Shown in pieces: positions 1 through 9,045 of a DNA stretch of 44,712 nt. The position numbers and the translations under genes are program-made. Where the stretch lies: the NCBI GenBank assembly GCA_964511265.1, contig CAZEES010000008.1, forward strand, positions 1-44,712. Reading direction: 5' to 3'. Within the stretch, counting starts at the first letter, position 1. Every line of letters begins with the position of its first letter. Source of the stretch: Nitrosopelagicus sp964511265 (GTDB lineage: Archaea > Thermoproteota > Nitrososphaeria > Nitrososphaerales > Nitrosopumilaceae). The notes under the pieces are model-generated. The model was not told the origin of the DNA and made no database searches. It was given only the letters and a program-made list of their open reading frames with translations.

Positions 1-22
1 CAGAGCTTACTCTTGCCTTCAT
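1..22 (-). CDS. Possible start of a gene cut by the window edge (methionine synthase-like?)
   Basis: An ATG on the minus strand at 22-20 opens a reading frame that begins MKARVSS and runs off the window. It lies about 40 bases downstream of the homocysteine methyltransferase on the same strand. In related archaea the remaining cobalamin/pterin-binding part of split methionine synthase often follows here, so this may be that gene. Only seven codons are visible, so both the start and the identity are guesses from context. Confidence 0.3.
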
Positions 23-61
23 GTATTTTTCATGTGAAAATTTTTCTAAATACTTATCTCA

Positions 62-1012
62 TCAATCTTTCTTTTGTTGGTCGATAACTTTTCTTAGTTG
101 TGCAATGTGTTCAGGATTTGTGCCACAGCAACCACCAATAATGTTGATTTGAGGATATTCCTTGATAAATGAATCAAGTGCAGAAGCCATTTTTTCAGGA
201 GTCATCTTGTACACTGCTTGGCCGCCTTGATTTTCAGGCATTCCAGCATTTGGAACCACCAATAATGGCTTGTGTTTTTGGTCATTGAGCCACTGAACAC
301 TTGGCTCCATCTCTATCGGTCCAGTTGAACAGTTCAAACCAAAGATGTCAATCCCCATTTCAGAGATGGTTGTATATGCAGATTGGATGTTTGTTCCAAG
401 AAGCATCTTTCCGTATTGATCCAAAGTTACATTTGAGATGAGTGTAACTTTTTTTCCAGTCTTTTCCATTGCAAGATGGGATGCCTCTACAGCTAATTTG
501 ACCTCAAGTATATCCTGACTTGTTTCTATCAGCAACGCATCAGCAGTTCCTTTGATTAATCCTTCTGCTTGTAATTCAAAAGCTTCACGTATTTCTGAGA
601 GTGGTTTCTGGCCAAGGTCGGGATCATTTGAACTAGGAAGATAGCCAGTAGGACCCATCGAGCCAATAACAAATCTTTGCCTGTCAGTAAACTCATCACA
701 TACGCTTCTTGCAAGTTCGGCATTTTTTTGATTTAATTCAACAGTTTGTGATCCAAATCCATATTCATCAAGTTTTATTTTATTTGAACCAAAGGTATTA
801 GTTTCAACACAATCTGAACCTGCAAGAAGATATTTTCTATGAATCTCTTTAATCCAATCAGGTTTAGTAATAGAAAGTCCATCATTAAAGCCATCTTTGC
901 CATCCGGAAAGTCTTCAGACTTTGGGTCATATCTTTGAATTTCAGTGCCCATTGCACCGTCAAATAATAAAATTCTATTTTCCACTGCATTAGCAAATGT
1001 TTCACTATTCAA
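62..1012 (-). CDS. Homocysteine S-methyltransferase (MetH N-terminal-type)
   Basis: This 316-residue protein is the homocysteine-binding half of a split methionine synthase. It would transfer a methyl group to homocysteine, probably with a separate cobalamin/pterin protein. The Zn-binding cysteines of the family are visible: Cys228 in GLNCST, and Cys295-Cys296 in GGCCGT. The N-terminal FDGAMGTEIQ motif is also typical. The length fits a stand-alone domain. The start overlaps the end of the upstream MTHFR-like gene by 8 bases, so the two are probably co-transcribed as a methionine/one-carbon unit. The family is clear. The methyl donor (methylcobalamin or another) cannot be told from this protein alone. 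Confidence 0.88.
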   Translation of the reverse strand: MNSETFANAVENRILLFDGAMGTEIQRYDPKSEDFPDGKDGFNDGLSITKPDWIKEIHRKYLLAGSDCVETNTFGSNKIKLDEYGFGSQTVELNQKNAELARSVCDEFTDRQRFVIGSMGPTGYLPSSNDPDLGQKPLSEIREAFELQAEGLIKGTADALLIETSQDILEVKLAVEASHLAMEKTGKKVTLISNVTLDQYGKMLLGTNIQSAYTTISEMGIDIFGLNCSTGPIEMEPSVQWLNDQKHKPLLVVPNAGMPENQGGQAVYKMTPEKMASALDSFIKEYPQINIIGGCCGTNPEHIAQLRKVIDQQKKD

Positions 1013-1742
1013 TTTTGTATCGTGTTAAGAATTCTAACGCTCCTTTAAAATCATTTGGGGATGTAAGTAAAGCATCACCAGTTATGCCCTCAATTTCACG
1101 TACAAAAGATAAAAAATCATCTTCGTAGTTTGACCAATCAAGATTAAGAAATTCTGCAGACCGAGAGTTTTTTGGTGACGGATATAATAAACATGGAATA
1201 ATTTTGAATTGCTTAGGATTTAGATAATCATGTAATCGTTTGACCTGAGAAACGTTATGGATTACTTGTGTGACAAAACCAGAAGGATTAGAATTTACTT
1301 TTTTGGAAATTTTTTCAAAGTTAGGCTTGCTTGGAAGAGATAGAAGTAGTTTGATCTTCTCGCCAAAACCAGCCTGTATCAAAGAAGAGACAGCAAAGCT
1401 AGGAATTATCCCAGATTTGTAATCATTATCAGGAGAAGGATCGCCCATTAGAATTAGAATTCCATCAAGATTTGCATGAATAGCTGCATCAACAAAATCA
1501 GTAATTTGGGGAATTGTTTTATCAATAACTCGTAAACTAATTGTTACGTCAAGTTCAGGATGTTTTTGCTTAATTTCTGCGCCGATAATTAATGGAGATA
1601 TACGCTCTATTCCCAAAACAGAGTCTGTGACATGAATTCCATCACAAAATTTGCTAATTTGCTCAATTCTCTCATCTAACAAATCAATTCGTGAAGGTGG
1701 ATCTGAGACTTTTGGAGGATTGATTTCATACCTAATTGTCAT
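1005..1742 (-). CDS. Methylenetetrahydrofolate reductase-like protein
   Basis: About 245 residues, a TIM-barrel protein of the MetF/MTHFR superfamily. It begins with YEINPPK, the conserved opening of this family, and carries the flavin/pterin-site pattern LILMGDPSP in the middle. It would reduce methylene-tetrahydropterin to the methyl form that feeds the methionine synthase encoded just downstream, and it overlaps that gene by 8 bases. It is shorter than bacterial MetF (about 290 residues). An in-frame ATG lies 15 bases upstream (1757). I prefer 1742 because YEINPP then sits near the N terminus and a TTTTAATC-like element lies about 28 bases upstream. The pterin cofactor is not determinable. 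Confidence 0.75.
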   Translation of the reverse strand: MTIRYEINPPKVSDPPSRIDLLDERIEQISKFCDGIHVTDSVLGIERISPLIIGAEIKQKHPELDVTISLRVIDKTIPQITDFVDAAIHANLDGILILMGDPSPDNDYKSGIIPSFAVSSLIQAGFGEKIKLLLSLPSKPNFEKISKKVNSNPSGFVTQVIHNVSQVKRLHDYLNPKQFKIIPCLLYPSPKNSRSAEFLNLDWSNYEDDFLSFVREIEGITGDALLTSPNDFKGALEFLTRYKIE

Positions 1743-1801
1743 ATGTGAAATGCCCATACACTTGATTAAAACTTCTCTATGTTAGTAATCTACTGATTAG
1801 G

Positions 1802-1810
1802 TTTTTATCT
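1802..1810 (+). promoter_or_regulatory. Putative TATA element of the PEFG-CTERM gene
   Basis: TTTTTATCT lies 21-29 bases upstream of the ATG at 1831. This fits the short or leaderless mRNAs usual in archaea. It is based on position and composition only. Confidence 0.4.
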
Positions 1811-1830
1811 AATTTTAGAGGATTCGATAT

Positions 1831-3294
1831 ATGGAAAAATTAATTTTTGCCATAGTTGCAATAGGAGTCTTTTCAGTGTTTTATCCAGGATTAGCAGATG
1901 CTGGAATGTATGGAGAAGTATACATTCCAGAACATGAACTAATTGGATTTTTTGATGAGAATGAGACGTATACAGTTTTTGCAGGAATAAAAAATAAAGA
2001 ATATTTCCCAATCATCCCTACAGTAACAATTTCAATTCAGGATGCAGATGAACTAATTGTAAAAAAATACACACTTGCACCAATCATGCCAGAAAACATG
2101 TTGCCTATGAAAGTTCAAATCCCTGAAATAAAAAGTGAGAGTCCAGTTTTACTAGAACCATCGATAACATATGAAAAAACTACCGAGTCATTTACAGGCG
2201 GATACATAATTTATGATGAGAGTTTACAGATTTTAGAGGATGGAAGTTTAGTTGGGAAAATTAGAAATGGTGGAGAAGATGTTTTTGAGAAGTTTAGAAT
2301 TTATGCATTAATCAAAGATAAAGAGGATGTCATAATCGATATTGCAGCATCTCAAATTTTTGATAGAATGGAACCTGGAGAACTTTTTGATTTTAAATTA
2401 ATGCCATCTCCAAATGTTGCAGACAGAGTGGACTATTACAGTTGTTTTGCATTTGGAGATGATTCAATAATGCCACTTACAGTGAAACAAGGCGAGGAAT
2501 TGTTTACTTTCAGATATACGGCTAATGCATGGTTCAAAGATGCAGAATTCTCAGAGGATGGAAGTGAATTGAATATGTATTCGTTAAATGGATTTCAGAT
2601 TCCAGTTGTAGGAAGTTTTGAGTTTCCTACAAACTCAATTAATGAGAAATATGAAGTCATTCTAGATGGGGAAAAATTTGCAGAGGGTGCAAGTTCAAAA
2701 GATCCTAAAATAAAATTTACAGAATCTGTTCAAACATTACAAAGCATAGATGAGATGGGAAACTGGCATCTATATTTTGAAGTTCCAGAATCATTTCAAG
2801 GAAATGTAAAAATTTCAGGCTTTATGGAAAATGATGGTAGTGCACAAGTTCCAGATGAGATTGATCTCACAAGTCTAGTATATTATGAAATTGACGGAGC
2901 AGAAGTAATCGACATCATAGCAAAACCAAAGAAAGCATCAATAGATATCAATATCAATTCATTTGAAGATGGCAAATTACTATTAAAGATAAATGATTTT
3001 CTTGTAAGACCATTTGATAATGGCGAATTCATAGCACAGGTTCATTCAGAACCGGGATTGTTTAATGAAGAAACTGAGACAATTTACATAACTGACGAGT
3101 ATGGTTTCGACAAAGGACTAACAATAACAATCCCATTTAAGAAAGGTACTGAAAAAATAGAAATTTTTGGTAGTTATGTTGTTCCAGAATTTGGACAGAT
3201 GGCAGCCTTAGTTCTTGCAGGTACAATAGTTGGAATAGTGATTATTTCTAGAAAGACAAACTCATTTAGTAATTTATTCTACACAAGAATGTGA
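1831..3294 (+). CDS. Exported surface protein with PEFG-CTERM sorting tail
   Basis: This 487-residue protein has an N-terminal signal peptide (hydrophobic stretch about residues 4-24, then ADAG). A long beta-rich, acidic body follows with no enzyme motif I recognise. The C-terminal tail has PEFG at about residues 452-455, then a hydrophobic helix and a basic patch (SRKT). That tripartite end matches the PEFG-CTERM signal known from ammonia-oxidising archaea. Such proteins are thought to be cut and anchored by an archaeosortase. About eleven residues follow the basic patch, which is longer than usual. The next gene starts inside its last codons (GTG overlapping the TGA). The likely role is cell surface or S-layer associated; the substrate or partner is unknown. 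Confidence 0.82.
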   Translation: MEKLIFAIVAIGVFSVFYPGLADAGMYGEVYIPEHELIGFFDENETYTVFAGIKNKEYFPIIPTVTISIQDADELIVKKYTLAPIMPENMLPMKVQIPEIKSESPVLLEPSITYEKTTESFTGGYIIYDESLQILEDGSLVGKIRNGGEDVFEKFRIYALIKDKEDVIIDIAASQIFDRMEPGELFDFKLMPSPNVADRVDYYSCFAFGDDSIMPLTVKQGEELFTFRYTANAWFKDAEFSEDGSELNMYSLNGFQIPVVGSFEFPTNSINEKYEVILDGEKFAEGASSKDPKIKFTESVQTLQSIDEMGNWHLYFEVPESFQGNVKISGFMENDGSAQVPDEIDLTSLVYYEIDGAEVIDIIAKPKKASIDININSFEDGKLLLKINDFLVRPFDNGEFIAQVHSEPGLFNEETETIYITDEYGFDKGLTITIPFKKGTEKIEIFGSYVVPEFGQMAALVLAGTIVGIVIISRKTNSFSNLFYTRM

Positions 3295-3845
3295 GTTTAG
3301 AACAAATAAGAAAATCTTTAGCATCAAAAGTTAATCCAATTTTATCCAATGATAATAAGACAAAGTTATCTTCAGTTCTGATTATTATTTTTGGTGAATC
3401 TCCAAAAATTTTGATGATAAAAAAACCGATTACAATGAATCATCATGGAGGAGAAATTGCTTTTCCTGGTGGAAAAATTTCTAACGAAGACCAGGATTTG
3501 TTAGATACCGCCGTTAGAGAAACCAAAGAAGAAACAGGAATTCTTGTCAGACGTGATCAAATTATAGGCCAGTTAAAACCAGTTACAACACTAAATTCGG
3601 GATTTACAATTCTGCCATTTATTTGCATTTTAGATGAGATTAATGAATTAGTAGCAAATTCAGAAGTTGAAGAATTTCTAAAGATTCCTTTGATTCCATT
3701 TTTACAAACTTTAGCAAAAGATTCAGATCCAGAACATAATTCAATTCAAGAAATGTACACATTTACTTTTGAGAATCATTTGGTTTGGGGGGCATCAGCT
3801 AGAATGATTAAGCAAATTGCAACTAAACTAGAATACAGTGAGTGA
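3291..3845 (+). CDS. Nudix hydrolase, CoA pyrophosphatase-like
   Basis: This 184-residue Nudix protein has FPGGK at residues 58-62 and RETKEETG at 76-83, the core of the Nudix box that binds Mg2+ and carries the catalytic glutamates. The spacing between GG and RE is two residues longer than the minimal Nudix box. Together with the preceding HHGGEIAFPGG this is characteristic of the CoA pyrophosphatase (NUDT7/8, YeaB) group, which hydrolyses CoA or acyl-CoA to phosphopantetheine and 3',5'-ADP. It starts with GTG at 3291, which overlaps the stop of the surface-protein gene by 4 bases, so translation may be coupled. The exact substrate is an inference from family resemblance. Confidence 0.82.
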   Translation: MSLEQIRKSLASKVNPILSNDNKTKLSSVLIIIFGESPKILMIKKPITMNHHGGEIAFPGGKISNEDQDLLDTAVRETKEETGILVRRDQIIGQLKPVTTLNSGFTILPFICILDEINELVANSEVEEFLKIPLIPFLQTLAKDSDPEHNSIQEMYTFTFENHLVWGASARMIKQIATKLEYSE

Positions 3846-3887
3846 TTTTACCTCTTCTTTCAAATTAGGTAATTAAAGAAGAAAATT

Positions 3888-5015
3888 GTGCTACAGAGAG
3901 ATAATCTAAATAATTTAGTTAGAGGAACAACCTTTTTCCAACATTCTGGAATAGCAATTACTTTTGTGTTTATGCCAATCATTGCAAGTAGTGTTGCAAA
4001 ATCTGTTTTTGAAATTGGAATAATTGTAGCAGCATTTGCATTTGCACAAATATTATCAGAGACATATTTTGGCCGAATGTCAGATAGAAAAGCAAAACGA
4101 CTGCTTTTCATCAGGGTTGGATTCATTTTATGTGCAGCAACATTTGGATTGCATTATTTTGCCGATAATGCAACATATCTCATCATAGCCAGATTAGGTG
4201 CGGGAATAGCATCTGGAATAATGATTCCACCGATGCTAGCATATGCGTATGAAGCAGGAAAAGGAAAATCCAAGGTTGCATCAGTCATATCATTTCATGC
4301 ATTAGGATGGTTAGCCGGAATTGTAGCAGCAGGAATTGCCAATGATGAGAAAATGATTTTTGTAGTAAGTAGTTGTTTTTTCATTATAGGATTCATCATT
4401 TCCCTCAAGTTACCTAAGATACAAACAGAAAAAATTGTCGGAAAAGGAGTAATTAAGAGGATTATTGTAAAAAATAAATTTCTGTTTTCATCATTATTGA
4501 TTCGTCATGTTGGTGCAGCTGCTGCATGGACAATTTTACCAATAATGTTAATGGAGTATTTCGGTGCAGAATTGTATCAAGTCTCAATCGTATATGTAGC
4601 AAATACACTAACCGCATTTCTTGTAATGAATTTAATGTCAAAAAAGATTCAGATTCAGAATATTACAAAATTCAAGATTGGAATTGGAATGACTGTATTA
4701 GTATTTGTAGGATTATCACTCATTACTGATTGGTGGATGGCAATGCCGTTTATGGCAATAGTAGGATGTTCATGGGCATTTTTGTTCATTGGAGGTAATT
4801 TTCATTTGATGGAAAACAATCCAAGGTCAACTTCAACTGCAATTTTTAGCTCTACACTTGCAATTTCAACAGTTATTGGACCAGTAATTGCAGGAAGTAT
4901 TGCATATTATGCAGACTATACCGCAGTTATGGTTTTTGCAGTGATAGCCACACTATCTGCATTTATAATTTCAAGTAAGATGAAATCAGAAAAGCCTAAC
5001 GAAGTCCCCATTTAG
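3888..5015 (+). CDS. Major facilitator superfamily transporter
   Basis: This 375-residue integral membrane protein has about 11-12 hydrophobic segments and the MFS loop 2-3 motif in the form FGRMSDRKAKR (about residues 63-73). The GTG start at 3888 is the first possible one in frame. The last 20 bases overlap, tail to tail, the ABC permease gene on the other strand. The substrate is unknown. Neighbouring genes do not point to one, and the protein resembles drug- or metabolite-efflux MFS members only in general layout. Confidence 0.8.
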   Translation: MLQRDNLNNLVRGTTFFQHSGIAITFVFMPIIASSVAKSVFEIGIIVAAFAFAQILSETYFGRMSDRKAKRLLFIRVGFILCAATFGLHYFADNATYLIIARLGAGIASGIMIPPMLAYAYEAGKGKSKVASVISFHALGWLAGIVAAGIANDEKMIFVVSSCFFIIGFIISLKLPKIQTEKIVGKGVIKRIIVKNKFLFSSLLIRHVGAAAAWTILPIMLMEYFGAELYQVSIVYVANTLTAFLVMNLMSKKIQIQNITKFKIGIGMTVLVFVGLSLITDWWMAMPFMAIVGCSWAFLFIGGNFHLMENNPRSTSTAIFSSTLAISTVIGPVIAGSIAYYADYTAVMVFAVIATLSAFIISSKMKSEKPNEVPI

Positions 5016-5754
5016 TCATGACTTTGTCTTCTAATTTTTTAAAGACAAATCCATCGATTAAAATTCCAATTCCCATTATTACAAGCATCATTGCAATGAC
5101 TTGAGAGACATCATTTAGTTGTCTTCCAACATTTAACAAGAATCCAAGACCTAGGAATGAAAAGAGTAGCTCTGCACCAATTACGCCTCTCCATGCAAAT
5201 GCCCATCCTTGTTTGAATCCAGTAATCATATACGGAAATGCGGCAGGTATCAGAATTGTTGTTACCAATTGACCACCTTTGGCACCCATATTTCTTGCAG
5301 CCTCAATAAATGACGGATCGATGTTTTTTACACCAGTATAGGTGTTGATTGTAACTGCAAAGATTGCACCAATTGCAGTAACAAAAATTATTCCAGAATC
5401 TGTCAGACCGAACCATAAGATTGCTAGAGGAACCCATGCTACGGAAGGAATTGATTGTAATCCAAGTACAAGTGAACCAATTGTTTGATTTACGGTTTCA
5501 ACACGAGCCATAAAGATTCCAAGTAGCATTCCACCACCAATTGCAATTGCCAATCCAATGATTAAGCGCCACATGCTTGTTGCAATTCCATAGAATAGAC
5601 TTCCATCAGATATTCCATATAGCAAATCTTCCCCAACTTCTACAGGTGAAGGAAATATGTTGTCAGGCCAGATTTCTGCAGAGTCAATTCCTTGCCATAC
5701 TACTACAATCAGTACATAAAATGCAATTTTTTTTCCAAACAAATTTGGTTTCAT
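4996..5754 (-). CDS. ABC transporter permease, SsuC/TauC-like
   Basis: This 252-residue inner-membrane protein has about six transmembrane segments. The EAA loop that docks the ATPase is visible as EAARNMGAKGG (about residues 151-161), followed by ILIPAAFPYMITG. This is the permease type of nitrate, sulfonate, taurine and related importers. It is the last gene of a minus-strand set (binding protein, ATPase, permease). Its 3' end overlaps the convergent MFS gene by 20 bases, so each mRNA would carry antisense to the end of the other. Confidence 0.88.
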   Translation of the reverse strand: MKPNLFGKKIAFYVLIVVVWQGIDSAEIWPDNIFPSPVEVGEDLLYGISDGSLFYGIATSMWRLIIGLAIAIGGGMLLGIFMARVETVNQTIGSLVLGLQSIPSVAWVPLAILWFGLTDSGIIFVTAIGAIFAVTINTYTGVKNIDPSFIEAARNMGAKGGQLVTTILIPAAFPYMITGFKQGWAFAWRGVIGAELLFSFLGLGFLLNVGRQLNDVSQVIAMMLVIMGIGILIDGFVFKKLEDKVMTKWGLR

Positions 5755-5767
5755 CTGATAATCACCT

Positions 5768-6523
5768 TCACTTTGGCCCCTGATGCCTCAATGCGGCAAG
5801 AATTTCTTTTTCAAATTGCGCCAAGTTTTCATCTTCAGCTACGCGCGGACGCTTGTAATCAATATCAAGTGATTTTTTAACAACAGAGGGCCTATGACTA
5901 AATACTGCAACACGTGATCCAAGTACAGCTGCCTCTGGCACGTTATGTGTTACAAAGATTATGGTCTTTTTTGTTTTCTGCCAGATGATCTGCATTTCAA
6001 CTAACAGTAAATCTCTTGTTTGGGAATCTAATGCAGCGAATGGTTCATCCATAAGCAATACATCGGGGTCCATAACAAGTGCACGTGCAATAGCAACACG
6101 TTGTTTCATTCCAGTAGATAGTTGATATGTATATGAATTTGCGAACTGAGACAATTGCATCATGTCAAGATATCTTTTTGATATGTCGTGACGTTCTTGT
6201 TCAGGTATGCCTGCAACCTTTAATCCATATTCAACATTATCTTCTACAGTTAGCCATGGGAATAATGCACCTTCTTGGAAAACCATTATTCTATCAGGTC
6301 CAGTATTGACAAGTTTTTTTCCATTAAGTAATATTTCTCCACCATCAGGTTCCTCTAATCCAGCTAGGATTCTAAGAAATGTGGATTTTCCACATCCAGA
6401 TGGACCAACAATACAGACAAACTCCCCATCATCAACAGTTAGATTAACACCGCCAATAGCTTTGAGGGGCTTACCATCATGTTGAAAATACTTTACAATG
6501 TTTTTTGCTTCTATCTTACCCAT
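5768..6523 (-). CDS. ABC transporter ATP-binding protein, SsuB/TauB-like
   Basis: About 251 residues. Walker A is GPSGCGKST, Walker B is VLLMDEPFAALDSQT, and the H-loop is VTHN. The signature reads LSTGMKQR instead of the usual LSGGMKQR. It energises the importer formed with the flanking permease and binding protein. I start at the ATG at 6523 (MGKIEAKNI), which overlaps the end of the binding-protein gene by 8 bases; another in-frame ATG lies 15 bases further upstream (6538). The family includes nitrate, bicarbonate, sulfonate and taurine uptake ATPases, which cannot be separated by sequence alone. Confidence 0.9.
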   Translation of the reverse strand: MGKIEAKNIVKYFQHDGKPLKAIGGVNLTVDDGEFVCIVGPSGCGKSTFLRILAGLEEPDGGEILLNGKKLVNTGPDRIMVFQEGALFPWLTVEDNVEYGLKVAGIPEQERHDISKRYLDMMQLSQFANSYTYQLSTGMKQRVAIARALVMDPDVLLMDEPFAALDSQTRDLLLVEMQIIWQKTKKTIIFVTHNVPEAAVLGSRVAVFSHRPSVVKKSLDIDYKRPRVAEDENLAQFEKEILAALRHQGPK

Positions 6524-7547
6524 TGTGATTCTCCTCATTTGATGTCACTGATATATTTTCATGATAGAAGATTCCATCAAGTGTATAACCATCACGTCCA
6601 AGATAACCAAGAGAGTCAGCACGTTCAGCAAAGGTAAAAACAGAATTTTCTAAAGGTTCAGATGTGATTATAATGTGTGAGAAAGATTTTTCCACAATAT
6701 TTTCAGGTAATGTTTTTCCCATATAGCTTTTCATAAATTCATTGTATAGTTTTTTTGATTCACCAGGATGATCATTAATCCATTGAACAGTTTTTTCATT
6801 AGCATTAATCCATTTTTTGATTATTTCTGGATTTTTTTCAATGTAATCAGATCTTCCAATCAATAACACCGATGAGAATTGATTTTCTGGCCAGAATTCA
6901 TTTTCATCATATAGTCGAGTTCCATTCAACTCTTCAACTAACATAGTAGCCCAAGGTTCAGGCACCCATGCACCATCAATGTCACCTTTTGCAAAGAGCG
7001 TGTAAATATCAGGATTTGAAATATTCAAAACAAAAACATCACCGCCTTTTTCAGCAGATTTTAGACCATTCTCTGCAAGATAATATCGAAGTGACACATC
7101 TTGGGTGTTACTAATTTGTGGAGCAGCTACTCGTTTTCCAGAATAATTTTCTATCAGTTCCAATCCAGAATTTTTTTGAATTACAAAACTTGCGCCACCA
7201 TTTGCTGCGCCTGCAAGAATTTTCAAGTCCCTGCCATCAGACTTTAGAAAACCATTGATTATAGGACCGGGACCAACATATGCAATATCAACAGAATTAG
7301 AAAAGATTGATTCAATTACCTGGGGACCACTATCAAAGATTTTCACTTGAATTGTAAGATCATCATCTAAATTGTCGGCAAATGTTTGATTTTCCATCCC
7401 CACAATTGGAACTGCATGTATAATGCTTGGAAAAAATGCTACACGAATTTTATTTTCAGAGACATCAGAAGAAGATTGAGTTATGCCTACTAGTGCGATA
7501 ATTCCAACAACCGCAATTGCAATGCCAATCAGATATGAGATTTTCAT
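6516..7547 (-). CDS. ABC transporter substrate-binding protein, NMT1/SsuA-like
   Basis: This 343-residue protein has an N-terminal hydrophobic segment (about residues 5-23) that serves as signal anchor, fitting an archaeon without a periplasm. A two-lobe binding domain follows: it begins RVAFFPSIIHAVP, then DIAYVGPGP and GAWVPEPWA, typical of the SsuA/TauA/NMT1 family. It is the first gene of the importer operon. The ligand could be an aliphatic sulfonate, taurine, nitrate/bicarbonate-like anion or a vitamin precursor; no residue I can read decides this. It is divergent from argG with 134 bases between them. Confidence 0.85.
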   Translation of the reverse strand: MKISYLIGIAIAVVGIIALVGITQSSSDVSENKIRVAFFPSIIHAVPIVGMENQTFADNLDDDLTIQVKIFDSGPQVIESIFSNSVDIAYVGPGPIINGFLKSDGRDLKILAGAANGGASFVIQKNSGLELIENYSGKRVAAPQISNTQDVSLRYYLAENGLKSAEKGGDVFVLNISNPDIYTLFAKGDIDGAWVPEPWATMLVEELNGTRLYDENEFWPENQFSSVLLIGRSDYIEKNPEIIKKWINANEKTVQWINDHPGESKKLYNEFMKSYMGKTLPENIVEKSFSHIIITSEPLENSVFTFAERADSLGYLGRDGYTLDGIFYHENISVTSNEENHNG

Positions 7548-7681
7548 AAAACAGCGTTATGTCTGAAAGTTAAATAGCCATCGAATTTTAGCTATAGCTA
7601 CTCATTTTCTAAATACAATTTTGGGCTCAAGATTGTTTATCATAAAAGATAAATGCCTACACACATTCAAACAGTTGCATT

Positions 7682-8857
7682 ATGAAACAAAAATCGATAC
7701 TTGCGTTTTCAGGAGGACTGGATACATCAGTGGTTGTAAAGTATATGCAAGACTTGCACGACATGGATGTAATTACTGTAACAGTTGATGTAGGTCAGGG
7801 AGATGACAATAACAAAATTGCAAAGAAAGCAAAAAAACTTGGAGTTAAAAAGCATTACAACATAGATGCAAAAAAAGAATTTGTCACAGATTATATTTTT
7901 CCAGCAATCAAGGCTAATGCATTATATCAAAAAAAGTATTGTCTTGCTACTGCACTAGCAAGGCCATTAATAGCACACAAAGTACTTGACATTGCAAAAA
8001 AAGAAAAAGTTTCTTCGTTAGCACATGGTTGTTCGGGTAAAGGTAATGATCAAGTTCGCTTTGATAATACACTAAGGGCGGGTTCCAATCTTCCAATAAT
8101 TGCGCCAATTCGTGACATGAACTTAGATCGTGAAACAGAATTAAAATTTGCAAACAAGCATGGAATTGAAATCGATAATGTTGCAAAGAAATTCAGTATT
8201 GATCAAAATTTATGGGGAAGGGCAATTGAAGGCGGAGTTTTGGAGAATCCATTTAATGAGCCACCAGATGATGCATTTATTTGGATTAAAACAAAAAATT
8301 TGCCTGAAAAACCTGCATATTTGAAAATCAAATTTAGCAAAGGCATACCAGTAGAGGTAGACGGTAAAAAATTACCTCCTGTAAAACTAGTTGAATATAT
8401 CAATAAAAAAGCAGGGGCACATGGAGTTGGAATAGTTGATCATATTGAAGATAGAGTGGTTGGGATAAAATCGCGTGAAGTTTATGAAACACCAGCTGCA
8501 GTTTGCTTAATTGAAGCACATTCAGATCTTGAAAAGATGGTACATACAAAACATGAGACTAAATTCAAGACATTAGTTGATGATGAATGGGCATGGTTAG
8601 TTTATTCAGGACTATGGGACGATCCATTAAGAAAAGAATTGGATCAATTCATCGAACAGGCTCAAAAACGAGTAACAGGAACTGTAAAGCTAAAACTTCA
8701 CAAGGGAAATGTCAGAGTGGTTGGAAGGAAATCCAAGTATTCACTATACAGTCACGATATAGCCACATATGGAAAAGATTCTACATTTGATCAAAAATTA
8801 GCAAAAGGATTTGTTGAATTGTGGGGAATGCAGTCAACAGAAGCTAATAAATTCTAG
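7682..8857 (+). CDS. argG: Argininosuccinate synthase
   Basis: This 391-residue enzyme joins citrulline and aspartate with ATP to form argininosuccinate, the next-to-last step to arginine. The PP-loop AFSGGLDTSVV (residues 8-18) is diagnostic for the ATP-pyrophosphatase fold, and the length is typical. It heads a nine-gene plus-strand block and ends only 20 bases before lysW1, so it is probably co-transcribed with the arginine/lysine genes. An AT-rich element (7644-7655) about 30 bases upstream may be the TATA box. Confidence 0.95.
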   Translation: MKQKSILAFSGGLDTSVVVKYMQDLHDMDVITVTVDVGQGDDNNKIAKKAKKLGVKKHYNIDAKKEFVTDYIFPAIKANALYQKKYCLATALARPLIAHKVLDIAKKEKVSSLAHGCSGKGNDQVRFDNTLRAGSNLPIIAPIRDMNLDRETELKFANKHGIEIDNVAKKFSIDQNLWGRAIEGGVLENPFNEPPDDAFIWIKTKNLPEKPAYLKIKFSKGIPVEVDGKKLPPVKLVEYINKKAGAHGVGIVDHIEDRVVGIKSREVYETPAAVCLIEAHSDLEKMVHTKHETKFKTLVDDEWAWLVYSGLWDDPLRKELDQFIEQAQKRVTGTVKLKLHKGNVRVVGRKSKYSLYSHDIATYGKDSTFDQKLAKGFVELWGMQSTEANKF

Positions 8858-8877
8858 AGATTGGTGCAAAAAAAAAT

Positions 8878-9045
8878 ATGAATTGTCCAGAATGTGACGC
8901 AAATATTAGTATCCCAGATGATGCCGCTGTAGGCGAAATTGTTTCTTGTGGAGATTGTGGTGCCGACTATGAGATCTCAAAGAAAGAAGGTTCAGATATA
9001 GAATTAAAAGAAGCAGAAACAGTAGGCGAAGATTGGGGAGAGTAA
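8878..9045 (+). CDS. lysW: Amino-group carrier protein LysW (copy 1, ends EDWGE)
   Basis: This 55-residue acidic Zn protein carries glutamate or alpha-aminoadipate through arginine/lysine synthesis while protecting the amino group. Four cysteines (3, 6, 24, 27) form two CPEC/CGDC knuckles. The C terminus is EDWGE, whose last glutamate accepts the substrate on its gamma-carboxyl in the characterised family. It lies between argG and the first ligase: 20 bases after argG, and its TAA is directly followed by the TTG start of the ligase. I pair it with the neighbouring ArgX. Lys/Arg specificity is inferred from position. Confidence 0.92.
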   Translation: MNCPECDANISIPDDAAVGEIVSCGDCGADYEISKKEGSDIELKEAETVGEDWGE

